A stretch of DNA of 64,000 nucleotides from NCBI RefSeq assembly GCF_003233845.1, contig NZ_QKRB01000043.1, positions 242,010 to 306,009 of the forward strand. The letters are read 5' to 3'. Numbering within the stretch: position 1 is the first letter of the stretch; each line of letters begins with the position of its first letter. Made by a program: the position numbers and the translations under genes. Shown piece by piece: positions 25,783 to 34,063 of the stretch. The DNA comes from Paenibacillus sambharensis. GTDB lineage: Bacteria; Bacillota; Bacilli; Paenibacillales; Paenibacillaceae. Below the pieces are notes generated by a model that had not been told where the DNA came from, did no database searches, and was given only the letters and a program-made list of their open reading frames with translations.

Positions 25783-26913
25783 TTAGGATGATTTGGCGCG
25801 TGACGGCCGGAAGGCCGTCACTTTATTTTTTCCGGTAGTTTTGGATATGTACATGGCCTCATCAGCCTGCTTAACGGCCTCTTCAATGGTAATCTTGTCT
25901 GTTACCGTGCTCCATCCGACACTAACCGTGACAGGTGTTTCGGCTTCCACCCGCTCACGGATGACTTCGGCCACATCAGCCGCTTTGACATCGGGTCTGG
26001 CTACGGCTGCAACCAGCTCTTCCCCGCCGTATCTTCCTGCTGTACCGCAGCCGGAGGTTTCATCAGTTATAATGCCGGCAACCTGCTTCAGCACCAGGTC
26101 TGCCTGATGGTGGCCTTTCGTATCATTCAGGCGTTTGAAGTTGTCAATGTCGCAGAAGATGACCGATACAGGGAGCCCCTTGCTCAGATACCTCCCGGTC
26201 TTCTTCAGGAAATGCTGCCGGTTGAACAACCCGGTAAGGCCATCGCGGATAGAGGATACATACACATTTCGCATTCGTTCAACGACACGCTCGAACAGGA
26301 TGAGAAACAGGAACAGGAAGTACAAGGCAGGCAGCAGATGAATGACTGCCCCTAACAACGAGTCCTGCGGTGTCTGTGCCGAGGAAGCGATAATGAAGGC
26401 AAAATAGACAGCCAGCGAGAGCGCATACTTGGTCTTCTGCCTGATACGCGGCAGCACGACAGATAACAGCAGTGCGCACGCAACGATCCCAGCGAGTCCG
26501 AGTGGTCGAAGGGTGATGCCGCCTGGTCCGATACCCCCGGCGGGCAGAGCGGAGGCATTCCACTGCACGGCGGCAGCACCAGCTGCGCCGGCTGCAAAAG
26601 CCAGCAGCGCGAAACGGTCCAATTTTCCGGGGAGGGTATACAGCTCGAGCATAGCAAAGTTTATAATAATAAATGAAAGCAGCCCAAGTCCAAGATCTGC
26701 GGCTGCAGGCAATCCAGCGCTTGGTATGATCCCGAGGATGTGGACTAATGACAGGACCAGCCCTGTGTTGAGAAGCATATAAGCGCCGCGCCGCAGATTC
26801 CTGCGCTGCAGCAGAATAGACATCGACAGCATCAGGAGATTAATGGTGGCAGCGGCTGAGGCGCCTGCTAACTGCCCGTTAGGTCCGGCGAGCCAATTCA
26901 GTACATTCATCAT
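25783..26913 (-). CDS. Membrane diguanylate cyclase (GGDEF)
   Basis: 376 residues. The N-terminal ~210 residues hold about seven membrane helices of no recognised sensor family. The GGDEF domain follows, with DGLTGLFNRQHFL, FCDIDNFKRLNDTKGHHQAD (metal and substrate residues) and the active loop RYGGEEL, a catalytically competent GGEEF variant. No RxxD inhibitory site is seen immediately before the loop. It makes c-di-GMP. There is no EAL/HD-GYP partner in the window. The last codons overlap a terminator-like hairpin for the opposite strand. Confidence 0.9.
   Translation of the reverse strand: MMNVLNWLAGPNGQLAGASAAATINLLMLSMSILLQRRNLRRGAYMLLNTGLVLSLVHILGIIPSAGLPAAADLGLGLLSFIIINFAMLELYTLPGKLDRFALLAFAAGAAGAAAVQWNASALPAGGIGPGGITLRPLGLAGIVACALLLSVVLPRIRQKTKYALSLAVYFAFIIASSAQTPQDSLLGAVIHLLPALYFLFLFLILFERVVERMRNVYVSSIRDGLTGLFNRQHFLKKTGRYLSKGLPVSVIFCDIDNFKRLNDTKGHHQADLVLKQVAGIITDETSGCGTAGRYGGEELVAAVARPDVKAADVAEVIRERVEAETPVTVSVGWSTVTDKITIEEAVKQADEAMYISKTTGKNKVTAFRPSRAKSS
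25800..25831 (+). terminator. Terminator-like hairpin inside the 3' coding end of the diguanylate cyclase
   Basis: A 9-bp perfect stem, GTGACGGCC/GGCCGTCAC, with GGAA tetraloop followed on the + strand by TTTATTTTTT. It is oriented to stop + strand transcripts coming from the genes at 24740-25664, yet lies within codons of the opposite gene. Confidence 0.75.
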
Positions 26914-27036
26914 ATTCAGTCCCTACATTTCATTAAAAGTCTCTACATAAGCTTGTCTGTTACCGTTACAGAAACGTATGTTCTATACTAGCATATCTCT
27001 GACAGGTTTTAAACGACTTACTTAGGAGGATTGCCT

Positions 27037-28176
27037 ATGAATATTTTACAAGCCTTGTTTTTCCCTCCCGAACAGCCGGGCGGAGTATCCTCCATGGTCC
27101 CTTATATTCAGGAGAGATTCAACCGGATGGGCTGGAATATGGAGCTGTTCTCCCTGCCGAAGCGGATACGGGGCAAAGGACAAGGGAAGGTGGTATTTGA
27201 TACCTTCGATGCAAGTGCCTATGAGGGTACACCGATTGTTGATAAATACCTGCAAACGTACCTGGATTATGTATGGTGGACCTCTATGCGCATTAAGAAG
27301 AAATATGATCTGATTCATGCCCATCATCCGATAGCGGCACTGGTTATGAAGCAGCTGTTCCCGGACACGCCGGTTCTGCTGACCATCCACTCCAGTTATG
27401 AGCGCGAGCTGATCCTGAACGGGCGCATCGCTCCTGATGGTGCAGAGCAGCAGTTTCTCACGGCTATTTATGGCGAGCTTGAGACCAAGATGGACCGGAT
27501 CTTAACGGTTTCGGATTCTTTCCGCTCTTACCTTGCTCCTCATATGCGCGATGCATCAGCTATCCATGTTATTCCGAACGGGTTTGACGAGAAGCGCTTC
27601 AAGCCTATTCATCACGAGAATGAAGTGCCCCAGCTTATCACGGTGTGCCGCCTTGTTCCTGCCAAGGGTCTGGATATCCTGCTGCATGCCTGTGCGCTTC
27701 TGAAGCGGCGCGGTTACACATTTGTCCTGCATATTATCGGGGACGGCCCGATGCGCAAGGAACTCGAGCAGCTGGCAATCGAACTCGACTTATACGATGA
27801 AATTATCTTCTATGGTTACATGCTTCACCCGGAAGAATTCATGCCATTCTTTGATATCTTTGTCCTGCCATCACGTGCAGAGGCATTCGGTTCTGTGTTT
27901 GCGGAGGCGGCGCTGTGCTGGCTTGCGCTGGTCGGAACGGACGTAGGCGGTATTGCGGAGCAGATCGAGAATGAAGTGAATGGGCTTCTTGTGACGCCTG
28001 AAGACCCAGAGGCCTTGTCTGCGGCGCTTGAGAAGCTCGTGTCCGATCCGACCTATCGTTACAACATGGCCCGGGCAGCCTGGTCGAAAGCCAAGAATGT
28101 CTATTCCCTCCAGCGTGTTATCAGTCAATTGAAGGATATCTACAAGTTATATCGGACAGAAGGCGCGGAATCATAA
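27037..28176 (+). CDS. Glycosyltransferase, GT4 family
   Basis: 379 residues, GT-B fold. The N-terminal domain has FFPPEQPGGVSSMVPYIQE (acceptor side) and IHAHHPIAALV. The C-terminal nucleotide-sugar domain has LITVCRLVPAKGLDILLHAC, IIGDGPMRKELEQLA, FYGYMLHPEEFMPFFDIFVLPSRAEAFGSVFAEA (the E-x7-E retaining motif region) and VGTDVGGIAEQIENEVNG. It transfers a sugar to an envelope glycan or glycolipid; the acceptor is unknown. AGGAGG lies seven bases before the ATG. Monocistronic by position. Confidence 0.9.
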   Translation: MNILQALFFPPEQPGGVSSMVPYIQERFNRMGWNMELFSLPKRIRGKGQGKVVFDTFDASAYEGTPIVDKYLQTYLDYVWWTSMRIKKKYDLIHAHHPIAALVMKQLFPDTPVLLTIHSSYERELILNGRIAPDGAEQQFLTAIYGELETKMDRILTVSDSFRSYLAPHMRDASAIHVIPNGFDEKRFKPIHHENEVPQLITVCRLVPAKGLDILLHACALLKRRGYTFVLHIIGDGPMRKELEQLAIELDLYDEIIFYGYMLHPEEFMPFFDIFVLPSRAEAFGSVFAEAALCWLALVGTDVGGIAEQIENEVNGLLVTPEDPEALSAALEKLVSDPTYRYNMARAAWSKAKNVYSLQRVISQLKDIYKLYRTEGAES

Positions 28177-28180
28177 CGAA

Positions 28181-28209
28181 GAGAGGAGAAAACCTGCTCT
28201 TCTCCTCTC
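28181..28209. terminator. Hairpin between convergent genes
   Basis: A 10-bp perfect stem, GAGAGGAGAA with TTCTCCTCTC, 9-base loop, no clear T run. It lies between the glycosyltransferase gene and the convergent YkvI-like gene. Confidence 0.55.
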
Positions 28210-28231
28210 ACACGATCATGCCTGCTTGTAA

Positions 28232-29272
28232 TCAGAGGGTAGGGCGGTCTTGCCGCCTTCGAATAATTAAGTACATCCAGCCGAGACTGACCGCACCGAA
28301 CATGGGATACAGGGTGGATAGCAGCATTTCAAATCCGATCTGGGACAGCAGGAAGCAGAAAATCAGAATGCAGCCAGTTAAAGCTTGGCGAGAAAGGCCG
28401 ACCCGTTCTTCAAGCTGCAGGGTCAGTCCGTAGACATCGGAGATGAGTGTAGTGAAAATTTCGGCAAAGATCAGAAAGAGGTAAATCCATTGAATGCCGG
28501 GGCCAAGCTGCTTGGCGATGCCTCCCATTGGTATGGCAAGCTGTGAGATGCCCGGCATCTGCGTGGAAAGCGCGATATGTCCGACCAGCAGCATAAATCC
28601 GATGCCGATTCCCCCGGCGCATGCCCCGGCGATGATCGTTCGGCGATCGTTAATTCTGCTGCCCAAAGGGACTAGCACAGCTTGTGCCAAGGACAGATTA
28701 AACGCTGCGTAAAGAAATGGCGAAGCCCAGGCGGACAGCGGAGAGATATGGTCGGCAGTAAACACCCACCGTTCTCCTTCGTTTGTCATGAGGGTGTCCG
28801 CAATAAGGATAACGGTGAACAGCAGCATGAAGGGGACAACAACGGAATTGACGGTAACGATAGCATTCATGCCTCTGAGCAGCAGCACGTAACAGGCGGC
28901 CATTGTAATAATCAGGCCAGTCTGATAGGGGATACCGAAGTGTTCCTCAAATATGGCACCGCCGCCGGCCAGCATTACCGCACTGACCCCGAAGAGTACA
29001 ACCATCATAAAATAGCTGACCCATACCCCGAAACGGGGTCCAAACAGGTGCTTGTTCAAATCTTCATAAGAGCGGGCGCCGATTCCGGCTGCGAGGAGCA
29101 TCATTTTGGCGCCAAGCCAGACGAACAGAATCATAGCAATACCGATGGAAATTGTGCCCCAATAGCCGTAACGGGTAAAAAACTGAAGGATCTCCTGGCC
29201 GGTGGCAAAGCCGGCGCCAACAACGGTTCCTATGTAAGTGAAGGCAATTTGCAGCACTTTAACCGGCTTCAT
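28232..29272 (-). CDS. YkvI-like transporter (LeuT-fold permease)
   Basis: 346 residues, about ten membrane helices. The first helix, QIAFTYIGTVVGAGFATGQEILQFF, is the YkvI-family hallmark, with an unwound Gly-Ala-Gly segment like APC/LeuT transporters. AFNLSLAQAVLVPLGSRINDRRTIIAGACAGG follows in the second half. The substrate is unknown. The ATG at 29272 has GGGAGG ten bases upstream; the longer frame to 29302 has no site. Confidence 0.8.
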   Translation of the reverse strand: MKPVKVLQIAFTYIGTVVGAGFATGQEILQFFTRYGYWGTISIGIAMILFVWLGAKMMLLAAGIGARSYEDLNKHLFGPRFGVWVSYFMMVVLFGVSAVMLAGGGAIFEEHFGIPYQTGLIITMAACYVLLLRGMNAIVTVNSVVVPFMLLFTVILIADTLMTNEGERWVFTADHISPLSAWASPFLYAAFNLSLAQAVLVPLGSRINDRRTIIAGACAGGIGIGFMLLVGHIALSTQMPGISQLAIPMGGIAKQLGPGIQWIYLFLIFAEIFTTLISDVYGLTLQLEERVGLSRQALTGCILIFCFLLSQIGFEMLLSTLYPMFGAVSLGWMYLIIRRRQDRPTL

Positions 29273-29408
29273 ACGCGAAAGTCCTCCCTGCATATAAGTC
29301 ATAAAGACGCTGCTGATGTGCAGCAGTCTTCACCTATTCATATGCGTTTGGGAGGACAGGCATGACAAGCACGGCAGAGACAATCGGGAGAATAAGTCGG
29401 TAGAGATG

Positions 29409-30113
29409 TTACTCCGAGTAGGGGAACAGCTTCATGGAGACAATCCGGCTTGTGTCAGGTTCAAGATCCAGCTTTAGCATGGTTTGGTCAGCTGTGTAGG
29501 AGAGGACGTACTTCGTACTGCTGTGAGGAGTGCCAAGAGTCTTCTTGGCCTTGTCTCCTTCGTCGCCGATGAGCAGTTTGGCGATACCAGTCTGCAACCC
29601 CTCGCCGTACACCTCAACGAAGTGGACAACTCCATCATCACTGAACCCTACTGTGAACCCTTCATAATCATAGACTTCGACCTGACTCTTGCGCTCGTTC
29701 AGCGTATAGGACTCATCGGGAGAGCCGTACTGCTTGATGACACTGCTGCGGGAATCACCTAGGGATATACCCTTCAGGGAAGGCGAAGATAACCAGGCTT
29801 CTAACGCATCCTTCTGGCTGACGGATGATTCGCTAGCCGCATTAGACAGCCTGCCGGAACCCTGCTTGCGGTCTTCGACGGTGTCCGATATGGCGGGGGA
29901 TTGTTCCGTGATTCGTTTGTTTAAGGCCTGCTGCGGACTGTCAGCCGTAATTTCCGGTGACTGCGAGACAGGTGAAGAATAGCCGCCTGTTGAGGTGTTT
30001 CCGGCCAGCCCTTCTTCATTATTGTCGGAACAGGCCGCGGTTATGGTGATCACAGCCATTAAGGCAAGCGGAATGGAATACCGTCTCGTGCGGCGGCTGA
30101 TTCGATAGCTCAC
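29409..30113 (-). CDS. Lipoprotein with SmpA/DUF4309-like C-terminal domain
   Basis: 234 residues. The GTG at 30113 is supported by AAAGGAGG seven bases upstream. The signal peptide ends in a lipobox-like ITAACSDN (Cys near 28). A Ser/Gln-rich linker leads to a C-terminal domain with SLKGISLGDSRSSVIKQYGSP and repeated Y-x-V/F-G-F strands. The motif (a short helix with GxSxxxVxxxxG-x-P followed by strands) resembles SmpA/DUF4309 repeat folds that bind envelope partners. Function unknown. Confidence 0.72.
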   Translation of the reverse strand: MSYRISRRTRRYSIPLALMAVITITAACSDNNEEGLAGNTSTGGYSSPVSQSPEITADSPQQALNKRITEQSPAISDTVEDRKQGSGRLSNAASESSVSQKDALEAWLSSPSLKGISLGDSRSSVIKQYGSPDESYTLNERKSQVEVYDYEGFTVGFSDDGVVHFVEVYGEGLQTGIAKLLIGDEGDKAKKTLGTPHSSTKYVLSYTADQTMLKLDLEPDTSRIVSMKLFPYSE

Positions 30114-30329
30114 TGATGGGCCTCCTTTCGTATTGGCGGTACCGGTATGTGCTTCCTTCCAGCACGCTACCAAAAAAACCATATGTATGTATGACGAAAT
30201 AATCCGAAAAAAGTTTCGTTTCGAAGCATTTGATTTCCTTAGAACCGGGGCAGCAGAATCGAGTTGCGCCTCGTATGCAAGCTATGGTAATTTAACGTAA
30301 AGGGTTTAGGGTGGAAGGAACGTGAAACG

Positions 30330-30899
30330 ATGGATCTGTTAAAAGAAATCATTCTAAAAGAAGCTTCAATAATGACAAGCGATGTCCTTAAACTAGACGC
30401 AGTCCTAAATCACCAGGTGGATCCCGTGCTGATCATGGAAATGGGCAGGGAATTCGCCCGGAGGTATGCTGAAGCATCCATAACCAAAGTTATTACAGTT
30501 GAATCGTCGGGCATTCCGATTGCCTTCGCAACGGCATTGACGCTGGGCGTTCCGCTGATCTTCGCGAGACGGAAGAAAACCCTGATCGCTGACCCGGATG
30601 CATTCAGTGAACGAGTGCCTTCCTTTACGAAAGGAATCGTGACCGATATCATGGTGTCGAGACAGTTTCTTACACCGGCTGACAAGGTGCTGTTCATTGA
30701 CGACATTATCGCCAACGGGGATGCGGCACGAGGTTTAATCAAGATTATCGAGCGCTCCGGTGCAGAGCTTGTGGGACTTGGGATCGTAGTCGAAAAATCG
30801 TTCCAGGCTGGCGGACGCACGATCCGTGAGCAGGGAATTCGAGTAGAGTCACTTGTAAAGATTGCCTCTCTTGATAATGGACAAATAACATTCGAGTAA
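30330..30899 (+). CDS. xpt: Xanthine phosphoribosyltransferase
   Basis: 189 residues, a purine salvage enzyme converting xanthine and PRPP to XMP. The PRPP loop is VLFIDDIIANGDAARGL; VTVESSGIPIAFATALTLGVPLIFARRKK and the C-terminal VVEKSFQAGGRTIREQGIRVESLVKIASL are Xpt-specific. The length equals Bacillus Xpt (about 194). No pbuX follows and I see no purine riboswitch in the 150-base leader, unlike xpt-pbuX of Bacillus subtilis. Start ATG 30330 follows GGAAGGAACG. Confidence 0.92.
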   Translation: MDLLKEIILKEASIMTSDVLKLDAVLNHQVDPVLIMEMGREFARRYAEASITKVITVESSGIPIAFATALTLGVPLIFARRKKTLIADPDAFSERVPSFTKGIVTDIMVSRQFLTPADKVLFIDDIIANGDAARGLIKIIERSGAELVGLGIVVEKSFQAGGRTIREQGIRVESLVKIASLDNGQITFE

Positions 30900-30980
30900 G
30901 AACTTCCCTTGCTCGCTCACTTTCCCTGAGGGAGAATTTAATTTATAATAGGGATAAGTGACCGAGGGGAGGCAGAAAAA

Positions 30981-31319
30981 ATGGAAAAACTGGAGCTGTC
31001 CGTATCTTTCTTTGAGACGAAGTTGTCCACGGCCAAGACGCACTTTGAACGTGCGCTCGACTGCAAACATACAGAATTCGATGATTTGTACCCTTATATG
31101 GTGGAACATCCGCAATTTTTCTGGTATAAGCGCTATGTTGCCTGGTCGGAGCTGCTGACGATTGTTAAGCTTTGTGAAGAGCTTAACGTGGAATGGCGGA
31201 CACAGTTCACGGATCGACAGGCCGAGTACATCGACAAGCGTGTGATGTCCTCCCGTGTGCTGGATGAGTGGTACGAGACGAATGATCTGCGTGAAACAGT
31301 CGGTCATTCAGAAGAGTAG
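30981..31319 (+). CDS. Small cytoplasmic protein, function unknown
   Basis: 112 residues, mostly helical, aromatic-rich (MVEHPQFFWYKRYVAWSELL), no signal or membrane segment. GGGGAGG lies before the ATG. Two more small unknown genes follow in the same direction (31427, 31869), each with its own ribosome site. No family recognised. Confidence 0.7.
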   Translation: MEKLELSVSFFETKLSTAKTHFERALDCKHTEFDDLYPYMVEHPQFFWYKRYVAWSELLTIVKLCEELNVEWRTQFTDRQAEYIDKRVMSSRVLDEWYETNDLRETVGHSEE

Positions 31320-31426
31320 CAATTAGTAGATCCGCGTGTAGACGTAGAGCCCATACAGGACTTATACCGCCTTCAGCCAGGACCTGGTTGAAGGCTTTTC
31401 TTTCACGGATAGGGAGGAGATCATAG

Positions 31427-31648
31427 ATGATTTCAGAGGATCAACTGGATGAGTATCGGGTGCAGGGGGTCCAGGTGCGGGTTGAGCGGGATGAGATGGA
31501 AGCGAACGACGTGGTAGGTATCGTCGTTGCCTGGGATGATGAACAGGTTATGATCCGCAAGCCAAGCAGACGTGTTGTAAAGCTAAGCCGTACGTACCGC
31601 TACGTGCCTGCAAGCACACCCAGGCAGAATGGACAATGGGAGTCGTAG
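31427..31648 (+). CDS. Small basic beta-rich protein, function unknown
   Basis: 73 residues. VRVERDEMEANDVVGIVVAWDDEQVMIRKPSRRVVKLSRTYRYVP alternates polar and hydrophobic residues, as in a small SH3/KOW-like barrel. AGGGAGGAG lies before the ATG. Inference only; it may bind nucleic acid or protein. Confidence 0.65.
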   Translation: MISEDQLDEYRVQGVQVRVERDEMEANDVVGIVVAWDDEQVMIRKPSRRVVKLSRTYRYVPASTPRQNGQWES

Positions 31649-31868
31649 TGCAAGACTCCTATCGCCTGATTTGTCAGAAATTTATAAAGATTTTGATAAA
31701 ATTACCTTTTGCCCGCTTGTTAAAGCAAAATTCTGTGTTATGCTATTAAAAAATAGAAGGCTAGAAGGCAAATCTGCATGAAGGAATGCTGTTTCACTAA
31801 AGGCCGGCCCGTTTAATAGTTAGATAGGATAGGGAGTTATAGAGATACCATACAAGGAGATGAAAGCT

Positions 31869-32126
31869 ATGAATCCAACAATGAAACAATACTTCGATGA
31901 ACTGTATAAGACGACCAGCGAACTGTTGGATCGGATCAAGCGTTATGAGCGTGCAGACAGCCACGCGGAAGAAATCAAGAATATGTATGTCACATTTTAT
32001 GATATCGAATATACGAAGGCCATGCAGGTGAATGATCGTGACTGGATGGAGAGAGCGGTCATGAAGCTGGAGAATATGAAGCTGAGATTGCTCACCATTA
32101 TGGAGGACAGACTGTATACGGCGTAA
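31869..32126 (+). CDS. Small helical protein, function unknown
   Basis: 85 residues, strongly helical with heptad-like spacing (YFDELYKTTSELLDRIKRYERADSHAEEIKNMY), suggesting a two- or three-helix bundle or coiled coil. The ATG at 31869 is preferred over 31860 since AAGGAG then lies nine bases away. A hairpin terminator follows at 32254. No family recognised. Confidence 0.68.
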   Translation: MNPTMKQYFDELYKTTSELLDRIKRYERADSHAEEIKNMYVTFYDIEYTKAMQVNDRDWMERAVMKLENMKLRLLTIMEDRLYTA

Positions 32127-32253
32127 GATGCAACTTATGCTTGCCATACAAGTTTTGCTGCGCAGCACTATACCTTTCCGAAACAGCCCCTTCTAATCCC
32201 GGCAGTTGTACAGGACTCCACTCATCGGCACTACAATGATCCTAATAGGAAGT

Positions 32254-32298
32254 CAGGAGTCCGCTGCGGCTTAACCCGCGTACGGGCTCCTGTTCTGT
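32254..32298 (+). terminator. Terminator-like hairpin
   Basis: CAGGAGTCCG pairs with CGGGCTCCTG (one G-T pair), followed by TTCTGTT. Confidence 0.55.
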
Positions 32299-32346
32299 TA
32301 TAAGAGCTGCTCATGCATATTCGTTCGGACCAGATAACGTGTGTAC

Positions 32347-32390
32347 AAAAAAAAGGTTTATGAGCCAGCTGGTAGCTGAGTTCATAAACC
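32347..32390 (-). terminator. Terminator of first tRNA-Leu
   Basis: GGTTTATGA/TCATAAACC stem; on the minus strand a run of eight T follows. Confidence 0.9.
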
Positions 32391-32410
32391 TGTTCGCTGA
32401 ATATGTATGG

Positions 32411-32494
32411 TGCGGTCGAGAGGACTCGAACCTCCACGGCTGTTAAACCACTAGAACCTGAATCTAGCGCGTCTGCCAATTCCGCCACGACCGC
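32411..32494 (-). tRNA. tRNA-Leu (anticodon CAG), copy 1
   Basis: A class II tRNA with long variable arm. The acceptor stem is GCGGTCG/CGACCGC, discriminator A, and CCA is encoded (32408-32410). The anticodon loop TTCAGGT gives CAG. D-arm TGGCGGAATTGGCAGACG and T-arm GGTTCGAGTCC are typical of Leu. Confidence 0.95.
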
Positions 32495-32600
32495 ATGTGA
32501 TTGAACACAAGAAATAATATATCATGCTGATAAACTAAAGTCAATACAGCTGGCGGAAAAATTTCATTTGAATATTTCGATGATTCGCCATGAGCAGGGA

Positions 32601-32643
32601 ATAAAAAACAGGATCATAAATGCCAAAGCAATTTATGACCCTG
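32601..32643 (-). terminator. Terminator of second tRNA-Leu
   Basis: CAGGATCATAAAT/ATTTATGACCCTG stem (one mismatch), then TTTTTTAT on the minus strand. Confidence 0.88.
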
Positions 32644-32660
32644 TTGATACCTATGTATGG

Positions 32661-32744
32661 TGCGGTCGAGAGGACTCGAACCTCCACGGCTGTTACACCA
32701 CTAGAACCTGAATCTAGCGCGTCTGCCAATTCCGCCACGACCGC
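32661..32744 (-). tRNA. tRNA-Leu (anticodon CAG), copy 2
   Basis: Identical to the gene at 32411 except one base in the variable arm (GGTGTAACAGCC instead of GGTTTAACAGCC), CCA encoded. Each copy has its own terminator, so they are two separate units, probably a recent tandem duplication. Confidence 0.95.
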
Positions 32745-32885
32745 ATGTAAATCGAATGCCTGAAGTTCATATATTAAGACTTCGTTAACAGCCCCGATCA
32801 CGTAGAACATCTTAGCATGCCGGCTGAAATCAAGTCAAGCCAAAGTACAATGTTCCAATTTTCAGTTTATTAGAGCAGCAGCTGG

Positions 32886-33623
32886 TTATCCGGCAACGAT
32901 CATATACTGACGGATTCCGCTGCAGATCGCTTCGGCAATCCGCTGCTGCTGTCTTGGGTTTATCAGCATCCGTCTGTCCCGTTCGCTGCTCAGGAAGCCG
33001 GTTTCTACAATCACCGCTGGACACTTTACCCGATTAAGCAGGAAGTAAGAACGGCTTACCTGGGGTCTGCGGCTGCGGCTCATCTGCTGCTCCACATTGA
33101 GGGTGTTCTGGATAAACGCAGCGAGAACGGCGCTTCTGCCTTCCGGCTGATGAATGACTACCGGGCCATGTGCTGCGCGGTAGCTGGACCAGTTGACATG
33201 TAGGCTGACAAAGGCCGAAACCGGGATTTCTTCAGATAACTGTTTGCGCTGGGACAGATCCTTGCGGTGACGGGAACGTGTAAAGTGCCAGCGGTTCTCT
33301 TCGCTAAGCGCGTAATCGCCCGTGCGGTTCATCACGGCATTGATATGGTGACTACGCAGCAGCAGATACAGCCGGGCAGCAATCGCAAGATTAATATCCT
33401 TTTCCTTGACAGAATTCCAGCTTGTTCCGCTGTCTATACCGCCATGTCCCACATCGATAAGAACCTCTGCTTCGGGCATCATGCCGTGCGGAAGAGGACG
33501 GGTATCGTGCTGCGCAGATGCTGTGTTGACGTGGCAGTTCAGCAAGAGGCCAAGCGCCAATAATGCCGCTGCGAAGCGGGGTAAGGCGCCGTATGTTATG
33601 GAAAGAGGCATGCTCAAATTCAT
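32886..33623 (-). CDS. N-acetylmuramoyl-L-alanine amidase, CwlD-like
   Basis: 245 residues, signal peptide (cleavage near NTASAQH), then an Amidase_3 zinc domain: EVLIDVGHGGIDSGTSWN (first zinc His), SVKEKDINLAIAARLY (Glu), SAFVSLHVNW (second His) and PAVIVETGFLSSERDRRMLIN (catalytic Glu). Length and motif spacing match CwlD, the amidase that makes muramic-delta-lactam in the spore cortex. The lack of SPOR or PG-binding repeats favours CwlD over vegetative amidases. The start may instead be TTG 33617 or ATG 33611, since GGAG lies very close to 33623. Confidence 0.85.
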   Translation of the reverse strand: MNLSMPLSITYGALPRFAAALLALGLLLNCHVNTASAQHDTRPLPHGMMPEAEVLIDVGHGGIDSGTSWNSVKEKDINLAIAARLYLLLRSHHINAVMNRTGDYALSEENRWHFTRSRHRKDLSQRKQLSEEIPVSAFVSLHVNWSSYRAAHGPVVIHQPEGRSAVLAAFIQNTLNVEQQMSRSRRPQVSRSYFLLNRVKCPAVIVETGFLSSERDRRMLINPRQQQRIAEAICSGIRQYMIVAG

Positions 33624-33795
33624 CTCCGCTTAGTCATTTTGTAGTGATTCATGTCCTGTTGACCTCTTTATCATGCACTTAAATGCCGCTTTCATTCATT
33701 GCCATGCCAGCAGTTTAAACACTTGGGTCCGCGGGAATAATAGACGTACGAGCAAAGGACGGACATAAGAGGCTAACCAGAAATGGAGTGCGTAG

Positions 33796-34062
33796 ATGAA
33801 GATGAAGGACGGGGCCGAGTATGTGAAATATGTGACTGCCCGATTGGTAAGATATATCGATACCCCGACGGAGCAAAGGCGCCAAAACCGCATAGATGCC
33901 AAGAAACGCAAAGAGCCGTGGCTTGTCAAATGGTTCGGATGGGCGCCCTACAGTATTCTATTGTGGTATCGTTCAGTAAAGTCAAAGGTGCGGCCTCGCG
34001 CCGGAGTGAAGCCGGACCTGGGAAAGACAGAAGAGAGCAATCATGGCGGAGGTACAGGTTAA
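33796..34062 (+). CDS. yqzE: YqzE-like small protein
   Basis: 88 residues. EYVKYVTARLVRYIDTPTEQRR followed by basic residues and WLVKWFGWAPYSILLWYRS matches the short Bacillales protein YqzE (DYVKYMTQTFVKYVDTP...RWFG-x-IPY). It is basic, possibly membrane-associated, and of unknown role. In Bacillus it sits beside the comG genes, here it does not. A ~20-residue C-terminal tail is extra. Confidence 0.75.
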   Translation: MKMKDGAEYVKYVTARLVRYIDTPTEQRRQNRIDAKKRKEPWLVKWFGWAPYSILLWYRSVKSKVRPRAGVKPDLGKTEESNHGGGTG

Positions 34063-34063
34063 T

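Noticed and set aside
32231..32810. Two similar short reading frames starting MAELADALDSGSSG
   Set aside because: They are translations of the two tRNA-Leu genes, a known annotation artefact.
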